Shown: positions 1 through 5,622 of the stretch, in pieces
Position numbering within the stretch: the first letter of the stretch is position 1
Layout: every line of letters begins with the position of its first letter
Source of the DNA: Sulfurospirillum sp.
GTDB taxonomy: Bacteria > Campylobacterota > Campylobacteria > Campylobacterales > QNZT01
DNA: 6,559 bases
Assembly: GCA_003978405.1 (NCBI GenBank)
Contig: QNZU01000023.1
Coordinates: 1 to 6,559 of the forward strand
Direction of reading: 5' to 3'
The notes under the pieces: generated by a model
Database searches by the model: none
What the model saw: the letters and a program-made list of their open reading frames with translations, nothing else
What the model was told of the DNA's origin: nothing
Made by a program: the position numbers and the translations under genes

Positions 1-305
1 ACAGTAGCAGTGTTGATACCCAGATTTTTTCCAAATCTAAAGAGTTCATCACTTACTTGGGTAGCTAGTTCTCTAGTTGGTACGATTACCACTGCTTCTA
101 CTTCACCATTGCACTGCATCATCTCTAAAATAGGCAAACCAAATGCAGCGGTTTTACCAGTACCTGTGTGTGCTTGTGCAACCATATCTTTACCCTCTAG
201 GATAAGAGGTATTGCCTCTTTTTGAACCGGACTTGGCTCTTTGAACCCTGCGTATTCTATCGCTTGGGAAAGTTTTGGTTTAAAATTAAACTCGTCAAAT
301 GTCAT
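1..305 (-). CDS. DEAD-box ATP-dependent RNA helicase, N-terminal part (runs off left edge)
   Basis: This is the first 101 codons of a superfamily 2 DEAD-box RNA helicase, an enzyme that uses ATP to unwind or remodel short RNA duplexes in ribosome assembly, mRNA turnover or cold adaptation. Translating the minus strand from the ATG at 305-303 gives MTFDEFNFKPKLSQAIEYAG, with the Q motif around residues 4-30 (F..F, GFKEPSPVQKEAIP), the Walker A motif AQAHTGTGKT at about 43-52, and motif Ia PTRELA at about 76-81. The DEAD motif and the whole C-terminal RecA domain lie beyond the left edge. The class is therefore certain, but RhlE, DeaD/CsdA and other subtypes cannot be separated. The ATG follows a modest purine-rich stretch (AAGAAG) on its strand. 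It is transcribed divergently from the CYTH-CHAD gene. Confidence 0.95.
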   Translation of the reverse strand, partial: MTFDEFNFKPKLSQAIEYAGFKEPSPVQKEAIPLILEGKDMVAQAHTGTGKTAAFGLPILEMMQCNGEVEAVVIVPTRELATQVSDELFRFGKNLGINTAT

Positions 306-567
306 AAATATTCTTCTTTTTATAAAAATTTCATAGACACTGACAAGAACAACTTGTGAAAATAGTTTGGAAGTATCTATGTTAAAGGGGATGATATCTA
401 AAGTGTGCTTGATTTTGGCTTGACTTTTCATTTGTAATTTTTAAAATCTGCCAAATTGTGTAACAAATCGAAATATAATTTAACTTTTTTTTACTTAATA
501 TGCTTTTTTGTTAAAGTAATCCTTACAAATATGTATAATAAAACCAAGTTCATTGCAAGGAAAACAG
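306..567. promoter_or_regulatory. Divergent intergenic region between helicase and CYTH-CHAD genes
   Basis: This noncoding stretch should hold promoters for both divergent genes. On the plus strand there are three -10-like hexamers: TAAAAT at 442-447, preceded by a TTGACT at 420-425 with a 16-nt spacer, TATAAT at 474-479, and TATAAT at 534-539. Only the last is placed for a short leader on the CYTH-CHAD mRNA. No convincing minus-strand promoter for the helicase was found. A perfect 5-bp dyad, ACAAG-AACAA-CTTGT, lies at 343-357 in the helicase leader and could be an operator half-site pair or chance. A loose 11-nt tandem repeat (GCTTGATTTTG/GCTTGACTTTT) lies at about 408-429. I see no open reading frame or RNA gene in it. 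Confidence 0.5.
534..539 (+). promoter_or_regulatory. Predicted -10 box for the CYTH-CHAD gene
   Basis: A perfect TATAAT lies here, directly preceded by TG and by T- and A-rich DNA, as is common for the housekeeping sigma factor in Campylobacterota, where a -35 box is often absent. A transcript starting near 546 would have a leader of roughly 22 nt carrying the AAGGAAAA ribosome binding site at 557-564. A TTGTTA at 508-513 is 20 nt upstream, which is too far to be a normal -35 box. Confidence 0.55.
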
Positions 568-1998
568 ATGGCAATTATAGAAAATAAGTATCTTTTAGAT
601 GCAAATATCAAAAAGATTTTAAAAGATAAATTACCAAAAGAGAAAATTTCACAATTTTATACCAAAGTTCAACTTTGCAAAGAGATTAGATTTAGAAAGA
701 TTGATGATAAATATTATAAAACCATAAGAACCGGTAGTGATATCAGAAAAAATACCATCAATAAAAAGATCTCAAAAAAATCATATCAAAAAGCAAAAGA
801 TAAAAAAATTGGTCATACTCTTAAAAAAAGTAGATATACCCTGAATTTAGAAGGGAAAAAGTTTGCAGTTGATATCTATAAAGGTAAGTTGAAAAATTTA
901 TACATATTGGAAAAAAGCTTTAAAAGTTTACAAAAAAGTGAAAAATTTGAACTTCCAAAAGCTCTTAATGAGTATATAGTTGAAGATGTAAGCCACAACA
1001 ATAGATACAGAAATAAAAATCTAGCACTGCTTGGTAATCCAAAAAAGAGTGATTATGAGATTTATAAGATTTTTAAAGATATTGAAAAAAATCCAAATAT
1101 CAATCTATGCAAATATCTTTTTGATGAGATGGAAGTCAGTGATGCAGCAAGAGTAACTCTTTATAAAAACCTTTTTAAAATCTACTCTTTTAAAGATAAA
1201 ACTATCGATAAAAAATCAATTCTTTACCTTCAAAAATTACAGATGCAAATAAAGATTACTAAAATACTACTAAAAGAGTTTAGATTTATATTTGATCCAA
1301 ACAGTTATAAGAGTGTCTATTCAAATTTGTGCTCAATTAATAAAAGTATCACAATATATGAAGAGTTTAATATATTAAAAAACAGTATGCCAATGCTTGA
1401 GAGCTCACTGAGTGAGAGTGCAATATTTACCTTTTTAAATCAACTTGATGAAAAAATTGAGTATAAGAAGAATCGAGCTATAAAGTATCTTCAAAGTAGA
1501 GAGTTTAATATAATTTTAAATCAATTCAAACTTCTACTAAAAGAGTCTAACAATATCAACAAAGATTTTTACAGCGATACAAATTTGCTCATTGAGAGTA
1601 GAAAAATTGTAAAAAGAAGATTTAAAAAGTTTAAATATCTAGCTAAAAAATATGATAAATGTTATGATTTGGATAGCTATAAGAAGATTGAAAGCTCATT
1701 GATCAAACTTGAAGTTGCTCTTAGCTTCTATCCATGTAAAATCAAGAGTAAAGATGAGAAAAAGTTGCAAAAAGCGATAGAGAAAACTCACAATCATCTA
1801 TACTCATTTATTGTCTTAAATCAAGATTATTCTCATTTAAAAGAGTATATCTCAAATTCAAGCAAGACAATCCAAAAACAGAATAAAATTTTGCAATCTC
1901 TAAAAAAATATAGAAAAGATAAAGAGAAAAATTACAATACTCAAATAGAAAACAGTATCAAATATCTAAAGCAGTTGAAAAGAGTTTTTAACTCATAA
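568..1998 (+). CDS. CYTH-CHAD domain protein with degenerate signature residues
   Basis: This 476-residue protein is assigned to the CYTH-CHAD architecture from the order of its remnants. CYTH-type domains bind triphosphates or polyphosphate in a beta tunnel, and CHAD helical domains bind polyphosphate. CYTH remnants at residues 3-156 are IIENK (family ExExK), RFRK at 41-44, YYKTIR at 49-54, KKSRY at 86-90, VDIYKG at 101-106, LEKSF at 114-118, and DVSHNNRYRNKNLA at 140-153. The helical rest (about 185-455) follows the CHAD pattern, for example LQKLQMQIKITKILLKEF at 221-238 and a second unit near 370-388. Most CYTH metal-binding glutamates and all CHAD histidines are replaced, so catalysis is doubtful. 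Lysine makes up 90 of 476 residues. ATG 568 is chosen over the upstream in-frame TTG at 553 because AAGGAAAA at 557-564 sits correctly before it. There is no signal peptide or membrane segment, so it is probably cytosolic. Family is fairly sure; function is unknown. Confidence 0.72.
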   Translation: MAIIENKYLLDANIKKILKDKLPKEKISQFYTKVQLCKEIRFRKIDDKYYKTIRTGSDIRKNTINKKISKKSYQKAKDKKIGHTLKKSRYTLNLEGKKFAVDIYKGKLKNLYILEKSFKSLQKSEKFELPKALNEYIVEDVSHNNRYRNKNLALLGNPKKSDYEIYKIFKDIEKNPNINLCKYLFDEMEVSDAARVTLYKNLFKIYSFKDKTIDKKSILYLQKLQMQIKITKILLKEFRFIFDPNSYKSVYSNLCSINKSITIYEEFNILKNSMPMLESSLSESAIFTFLNQLDEKIEYKKNRAIKYLQSREFNIILNQFKLLLKESNNINKDFYSDTNLLIESRKIVKRRFKKFKYLAKKYDKCYDLDSYKKIESSLIKLEVALSFYPCKIKSKDEKKLQKAIEKTHNHLYSFIVLNQDYSHLKEYISNSSKTIQKQNKILQSLKKYRKDKEKNYNTQIENSIKYLKQLKRVFNS

Positions 1999-2009
1999 TA
2001 TTTTTTTGT

Positions 2010-2015
2010 TATAAT
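2010..2015 (+). promoter_or_regulatory. Predicted -10 box for the M48 protease-ubiE unit
   Basis: A perfect TATAAT follows a run of seven T residues, just after the stop codon of the CYTH-CHAD gene (TAA 1996-1998). Initiation about 6-8 nt downstream would give a leader of only about 20 nt, containing AGGAG at 2030-2034 at a 6-nt spacing from ATG 2041. This suggests that the protease and ubiE have a promoter separate from the gene upstream. Confidence 0.6.
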
Positions 2016-2040
2016 CCTTATTAAAAAATAGGAGTTTATA

Positions 2041-2808
2041 ATGAAACAGCTCTTTCGTCTGTTTATATTGTTTGTTATCACTTTTTTGATCAGTGGTTGT
2101 CTATCTAGTACACCTTATACTCATAGAAAACAGTTGGTGTTATTCTCACCTGCTCAAGAGATGCAAATGGGTTACCAGGCAGCCAGACAAATACTCGCTC
2201 ATGAACCTATCTCCAGAGATCCAAGACTAAATGAGATTGTCCAAAGAGTGGGCAGGAGGATTGCACAAGCTGCAAATCAACCAAATTACAAATGGCAATT
2301 TTTTGTTATTGATAAAGATGTACTAAATGCTTTTTGTCTTCCTGGAGGAAAAGTTTTTGTATATAAAGGTCTTTTTAAAGCAGTTCAAAATGATGACCAG
2401 TTGGCAGTAGTTTTAGGACACGAAGTTGCACATGCTATAGCAAGACACGGGGCAGAGAGAATGAGTATGGTTCAACTTGGACGACTTGGCGAACGAGTGG
2501 CTGAGAGAACAATAGCAGGAGGTAAATATGCCGGAGTAATCAAAAAGGCTTATGGTGCGACTGAAGGAGTTGGCTTGGTACTGCCATTTAGCAGAAAATT
2601 TGAGTATGAAGCAGATGAGATAGGTCTGTATCTAATGACAAAAGCAGGATATGATCCATATCAAGCAATTCCATTTTGGGAAAATATGATGAAACTTTCA
2701 CAAGGCAGAAGAAAGCCGCCTGAGTTTTTATCAACTCACCCAGCAGATATGAACCGTATCAGGAAGATAAAAAAAGAGATTCCAATTGCATTAAAAAATT
2801 ACAGATAG
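2041..2808 (+). CDS. M48 family zinc metalloprotease, predicted lipoprotein
   Basis: This is a 255-residue peptidase of the M48 family, of the small envelope type (E. coli LoiP/YcaL/BepA group), which degrades or refolds damaged envelope proteins. The N-terminus is a lipoprotein signal: positive residues, a hydrophobic core, then the lipobox ISGC with the lipidated cysteine at residue 20, so the mature protein should be membrane-anchored and face the periplasm. The zinc site is complete: HEVAH at 127-131 gives two histidines and the catalytic Glu128, and E188 in FEYEAD (187-192) is the third ligand. STHP at 231-234 matches the conserved histidine near the end of these proteases. There is no C-terminal TPR domain, so it is not BepA-like in full length. 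The start has a strong AGGAG site. The stop codon overlaps the ribosome binding site of ubiE, so the two are almost certainly co-transcribed. Confidence 0.92.
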   Translation: MKQLFRLFILFVITFLISGCLSSTPYTHRKQLVLFSPAQEMQMGYQAARQILAHEPISRDPRLNEIVQRVGRRIAQAANQPNYKWQFFVIDKDVLNAFCLPGGKVFVYKGLFKAVQNDDQLAVVLGHEVAHAIARHGAERMSMVQLGRLGERVAERTIAGGKYAGVIKKAYGATEGVGLVLPFSRKFEYEADEIGLYLMTKAGYDPYQAIPFWENMMKLSQGRRKPPEFLSTHPADMNRIRKIKKEIPIALKNYR

Positions 2809-2810
2809 GA
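2807..2810 (+). promoter_or_regulatory. Ribosome binding site that decides the TTG start of ubiE
   Basis: AGGA begins inside the TAG stop codon of the protease gene and lies 5 nt before the TTG at 2816. The next in-frame ATG, at 2843, has no such sequence in front of it. This supports the TTG start and coupling to the upstream gene. Confidence 0.6.
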
Positions 2811-2815
2811 CAATT

Positions 2816-3526
2816 TTGAATAAACAAGAAAAAATCGTCACAATGTTTGACGAGATAGCAAAAACATACGATTTGGCAAATAGAGTTTTAAGTTTTGGTA
2901 TAGATAAGAGTTGGAGACGCGATGCCTGTGTGAAAACTTTTGACTATCTTGGGAAAAAAAGTATTGAAAATATCGTAGATGTTGCATGTGGTACCGGAGA
3001 TATGTGTGAGTACTGGGATAAGATAGCGAATCAAAAAGATATCAATATAGAAAAAATTATCGGAGTGGATCCATCAATCGGTATGCTTGAAGAGGCAAAA
3101 AAGAAAAACCTAAATGCAGATTTTATGCAAGGAGAAGCGAAAGATTTACCTTGCGTGGATGAAAAAACTGATATTTTGAGCATCTCTTATGGACTTAGAA
3201 ATGTTGTGGATAGAATGGATGCCTTAAAAGAGTTTCATAGGATTCTAAAAAAGGGTGGATATCTTGTGATACTGGAATTTACCAAACTTCCAAAACAAAA
3301 CTTCAGTGCAAAAATCAGAGATTTTTATATGAAAAAAGTACTCCCTTTTGTCGGTGGTATATTATCTAAAAATTTTAATGCCTATAACTATCTTCCAAAC
3401 TCTATCGAGGATTTTTTAACAAGCAAAAAACTCATAGAGGAGTTAAAGCAGAGCGGATTTGAAGTTGTTGAAGTCAAAGGATACTCTATGGATATCTCTA
3501 CACTTTTTATAGCCAAGAAGATATAA
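2816..3526 (+). CDS. ubiE: Demethylmenaquinone methyltransferase (UbiE/MenG)
   Basis: This 236-residue SAM-dependent methyltransferase should carry out the last step of menaquinone synthesis, methylating demethylmenaquinone on the cytoplasmic side of the membrane. It shows the UbiE order of motifs: MFDEIAKTYDLANRVLSFG near the N-terminus (residues 10-28), SAM motif I VDVACGTGD at 54-62, the acidic ribose-binding residue in GVDPS at 83-87, the UbiE signature ISYGLRNV at 123-130, GGYLVILEF at 147-155, and NAYNYLPNSIEDF at 188-200. Length fits the family (about 230-250). Campylobacterota use menaquinone and lack ubiquinone, so the MenG role is expected even though the family name covers both. 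The start is TTG, supported by AGGA at 2807-2810 overlapping the stop of the protease gene. It ends 14 nt from the convergent DUF2461 stop. Confidence 0.95.
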   Translation: MNKQEKIVTMFDEIAKTYDLANRVLSFGIDKSWRRDACVKTFDYLGKKSIENIVDVACGTGDMCEYWDKIANQKDINIEKIIGVDPSIGMLEEAKKKNLNADFMQGEAKDLPCVDEKTDILSISYGLRNVVDRMDALKEFHRILKKGGYLVILEFTKLPKQNFSAKIRDFYMKKVLPFVGGILSKNFNAYNYLPNSIEDFLTSKKLIEELKQSGFEVVEVKGYSMDISTLFIAKKI

Positions 3527-3540
3527 AAAGGAAGAGTATC

Positions 3541-4308
3541 TCAACTTAGAGAGAGTGATTTTTGATTTCCGTCTATGACTACATTCATACTCAATTCATA
3601 TATCCACTCATACATTGGCAATAGATCACTATATATCTCAAAGAGTATTTGGTTTAATCTTTTGGAGCATATCTCTTTGGGATTTAATCTCTTATAGGCA
3701 TACATATTTGCATAAAGATATAGATTGGAATATTTATCCGAAGAAGAGAACCCCCTTGGATATCGCTTATATTTTGGATCTGGAAATAAAAAACCTTTTG
3801 ATAAGAGATCTTGCATAATATTATTTAAAGATCTTGCATTCTTTTCATCTTTGATATACTCTCTGTAACCAAGAAGCATATCTTTGGAAAATCCTCTGAT
3901 ACCAGAAGCCACCAAAAACTCTTCAGGTGAAAAGTGCAAATAAAATGAAGCACTCTGAAGTCTTTTGTTCGATCCTCTCCAAAAAATAATACCGATTCTG
4001 CTTTTTAAAGGAGTTTTATCTTTTGAGAGTCTGACATCTCTATAAATTCTAAATAAAGAGCCATTTACTTTGTCAATTGCATTGATATGAGGATCTAGTG
4101 CCAGTAGCTCTTCACCAAACTCTCTAACAAACCTTTTGCTTGGCTCTAAGATAAGCTCTTCATATCTATGTCTGTTTTTGCTAAACCACTCTTTGTTGTT
4201 GTTCTTTTTTATTTGATTTAAAAACTCTAACGCTTCAGGCTTAAAAAATTGTATAATGACACCTCTAAAAAATAACTGTTTTGTTTTTAAAGACAAAGAT
4301 ACGATCAT
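3541..4308 (-). CDS. DUF2461 family protein (TIGR02453-like)
   Basis: This protein of unknown function belongs to DUF2461, soluble proteins of about 220 residues found in many bacteria. Signature stretches in order are FFKPEALEFLNQIKKNNNKEWF, read at the start of the conserved region, then RIYRDVRLSKDKTPLKSRIG, FYLHFSPEEFLVASGI, and a C-terminal half with YKRYPRGF. The catalytic or binding role is not known. The start is a problem. The conserved region begins at IQFFKPEALEFL, but no ATG, GTG or TTG lies there in frame. A good ribosome binding site (GAGGTG, 4264-4259) is followed by ATT at 4257-4255 and ATA at 4254-4252. The coordinates use the nearest ordinary start, ATG 4308, which overlaps the end of purU by 44 nt and has no ribosome binding site. 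The true start is more likely 4257 or 4254, giving about 237-238 residues. It is the last gene of the leuB operon within this window. Confidence 0.85.
   Translation of the reverse strand: MIVSLSLKTKQLFFRGVIIQFFKPEALEFLNQIKKNNNKEWFSKNRHRYEELILEPSKRFVREFGEELLALDPHINAIDKVNGSLFRIYRDVRLSKDKTPLKSRIGIIFWRGSNKRLQSASFYLHFSPEEFLVASGIRGFSKDMLLGYREYIKDEKNARSLNNIMQDLLSKGFLFPDPKYKRYPRGFSSSDKYSNLYLYANMYAYKRLNPKEICSKRLNQILFEIYSDLLPMYEWIYELSMNVVIDGNQKSLSLS
4259..4266 (-). promoter_or_regulatory. Shine-Dalgarno sequence in front of a non-canonical DUF2461 start
   Basis: On the minus strand the purU TAG (4267-4265) runs into AGAGGTG, a six-base match (GAGGTG) to the anti-Shine-Dalgarno complement. It is spaced 4 nt (after AGAGG) from ATT 4257 and 7 nt from ATA 4254. 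Its strength and place just before the family-typical N-terminus make it the best candidate initiation signal for the DUF2461 gene. Confidence 0.55.
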
Positions 4309-5098
4309 CAAGTGCCAAATCGATAGCTTTGGACAATACAATCTTCTCAATATTTCGTCCTGCTTTTTGCATATCTCTCCAGCTATAATCGTGATTTACA
4401 CTCACCACATCTTGAGCGATAATTGGACCCTCATCAAGGTTGTCATTGACATAGTGAGCAGTAGCTCCTATAATCTTCACTCCTCGATCATAAGCCTGTT
4501 TGTAAGGATTTGCACCGATAAATGCCGGTAAAAACGAATGGTGAATATTGATAATCTTACCTTCATACTCTTTGACAAATGAGGGGGTAAGTATTCTCAT
4601 ATATTTTGCCAAAACTATCAGATCAACACTGTATCTGTCAATCGCCTCTTTTACCCTCTCTTCATGATCCTCTCTGCTTAAATCTTTTGCATCAATATAG
4701 TGGTAGGGAATATCAAATTTATCGGCCAAAAATTTCAAATCCATATGATTTGAGATAATCGCTTTTATATTGGCATTTAGTTCATTGCTTGAGTAGCGAA
4801 TCAAAATATCTCCAAGACAGTGGGACTCTTTGGTACCAAGTATGACCATATCCTTTTTTTCTCTCTTTATAAGCTTAACTTCACCATTTTTTGGCAAAAC
4901 AGACAAAAGTTGACTTTTTAATTGATCATAATCAATCTTACCATCCAAAATTGCACGAAAAAAGAACCAATTATGCTCATCATTTACAAATTCACTGTTT
5001 TTTTCTATATTTAATCCATGTTCATATATGATTTTTGCTATATGATAAATCAATCCCGGACGATCAGGACAATTGACTTTTAAGATAGATTGACTCAA
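4265..5098 (-). CDS. purU: Formyltetrahydrofolate deformylase (PurU)
   Basis: PurU hydrolyses 10-formyltetrahydrofolate to formate and tetrahydrofolate, balancing the one-carbon pool and supplying formate. The 277 residues comprise an N-terminal ACT domain (about 5-80, with LKVNCPDRPGLIYHIAKII) and a C-terminal formyltransferase domain (about 85-277). The catalytic set seen in PurN/PurU enzymes is present: N184 and H186/H187 in INIHHSFLPAF, and D222 in LDEGPI. The ending RIFVFKNKTVIF is typical for the family, so the frame is sound to the stop. The start is TTG at 5098-5096, which overlaps the upstream TGA stop as TTGA. GGAG at 5110-5107 lies 8 nt ahead, and the ACT domain begins right after it, which together support this start and translational coupling. 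ACT domains of PurU often sense glycine or methionine, but no direct regulation can be read here. Confidence 0.96.
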   Translation of the reverse strand: MSQSILKVNCPDRPGLIYHIAKIIYEHGLNIEKNSEFVNDEHNWFFFRAILDGKIDYDQLKSQLLSVLPKNGEVKLIKREKKDMVILGTKESHCLGDILIRYSSNELNANIKAIISNHMDLKFLADKFDIPYHYIDAKDLSREDHEERVKEAIDRYSVDLIVLAKYMRILTPSFVKEYEGKIINIHHSFLPAFIGANPYKQAYDRGVKIIGATAHYVNDNLDEGPIIAQDVVSVNHDYSWRDMQKAGRNIEKIVLSKAIDLALDDRIFVFKNKTVIF

Positions 5099-5385
5099 AT
5101 GTCTCTCTCCTCTATTTTTTTATCGATATCTACAAGAAGATACTCCAAAAAGTCAAGCGTCATCTCAAGCTTTGCCTCAAGTGTGTCATCTTTTATCTCT
5201 TGAAGACCTTCAAACAAAACAACCAATCTCTCACGAATTTTTATTAAAAAAAGAGTATTGTCATTCTCTAAAAGCTCATCAATTTTCAGCTCTTGTTTAA
5301 GTAGTTGAAGATTTTTAGAATCATCTGCTACCTTTTTATCCAACTCTTTTAGAGTCTGCTCTACCAAATCTTTTAACTCTAACAT
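5095..5385 (-). CDS. Small helical protein between TPR gene and purU, possibly CiaD-like
   Basis: This 96-residue acidic protein has no motif that I can assign with certainty. It looks fully alpha-helical with heptad-like leucine spacing (MLELKDLVEQTLKELDKKV at the start, then LLKQELKIDELL, and a C-terminal half rich in LE and DI). There is no signal peptide or membrane helix. The N-terminal pattern and the position upstream of purU recall the Campylobacterota family named after the Campylobacter protein CiaD, which is encoded near purU in C. jejuni, but this is from memory and tentative. ATG 5385 is chosen over the in-frame GTG at 5397 because neither has a clear ribosome binding site and ATG gives a smaller, 7-nt overlap with the TPR gene. 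Its TGA stop overlaps the TTG start of purU. Confidence 0.75.
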   Translation of the reverse strand: MLELKDLVEQTLKELDKKVADDSKNLQLLKQELKIDELLENDNTLFLIKIRERLVVLFEGLQEIKDDTLEAKLEMTLDFLEYLLVDIDKKIEERDI

Positions 5386-5621
5386 TTTAGAAGCCACTTT
5401 TCAAATCTGCTAAAATCTTGAGAGGTTTTCATATTGATAAAAAAATTGGTTATTTTTGGATTGTCATTATAAAAATCTCTTCGCTCCTTGCAAAGTCTCT
5501 CGATCGCTTTAAAAGCGGCCATATTGCTTGGATCATCTTCGTAAATTTTCCAATATATCTCCAAAGCCTCCCTTTTGTGTCCTTGAGTCTCATAGATGGA
5601 GGCTAGAGTCATGGTTTGCAT
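5379..5621 (-). CDS. Small protein with one tetratricopeptide repeat
   Basis: This 80-residue protein carries one recognisable TPR-type helix pair at about residues 4-37 (MTLASIYETQGHKREALEIY, followed by a DDPSN turn). It has the usual small residues and aromatic positions (L6, Y10, G14, A19, Y23, P31). The remaining half (ERLCKERRDFY, then a stretch ending in FEKWLLKC) is likely helical without a clear family. TPR units usually mediate protein contacts, so a scaffold or adaptor role is possible but not shown. It starts 1 nt after the leuB stop (TAA 5625-5623, ATG 5621); an in-frame ATG three codons later (5612) is an alternative. No strong ribosome binding site is visible, which points to translational coupling with leuB. 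Its end overlaps the next gene. Confidence 0.8.
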   Translation of the reverse strand: MQTMTLASIYETQGHKREALEIYWKIYEDDPSNMAAFKAIERLCKERRDFYNDNPKITNFFINMKTSQDFSRFEKWLLKC

Positions 5622-5622
5622 A

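Noticed and set aside
10..225. Plus-strand open frame of 71 codons at the left edge
   Set aside because: It is the antisense of the helicase gene, whose minus-strand frame shows the Q motif, Walker A and PTRELA.
408..429. Near-tandem 11-nt repeat with two TTGA elements
   Set aside because: Only two imperfect copies in AT-rich DNA; no further copies and no clear regulator match.
553..567. TTG at 553 as the start of the CYTH-CHAD protein
   Set aside because: It lies before or inside the AAGGAAAA ribosome site that serves ATG 568, and the family ExExK-like motif starts right after that ATG.
3539..3552. Possible terminator hairpin between ubiE and DUF2461
   Set aside because: The stem has only four base pairs and no GC-rich stem followed by a T run on either strand.
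3615..3818. Plus-strand open frame of 67 codons inside the DUF2461 gene
   Set aside because: It is antisense to the conserved DUF2461 coding sequence and has no ribosome site or recognisable motif.
4256..4531. Plus-strand open frame of 91 codons over the end of purU
   Set aside because: It lies opposite the PurU catalytic domain and looks like a shadow of that frame.
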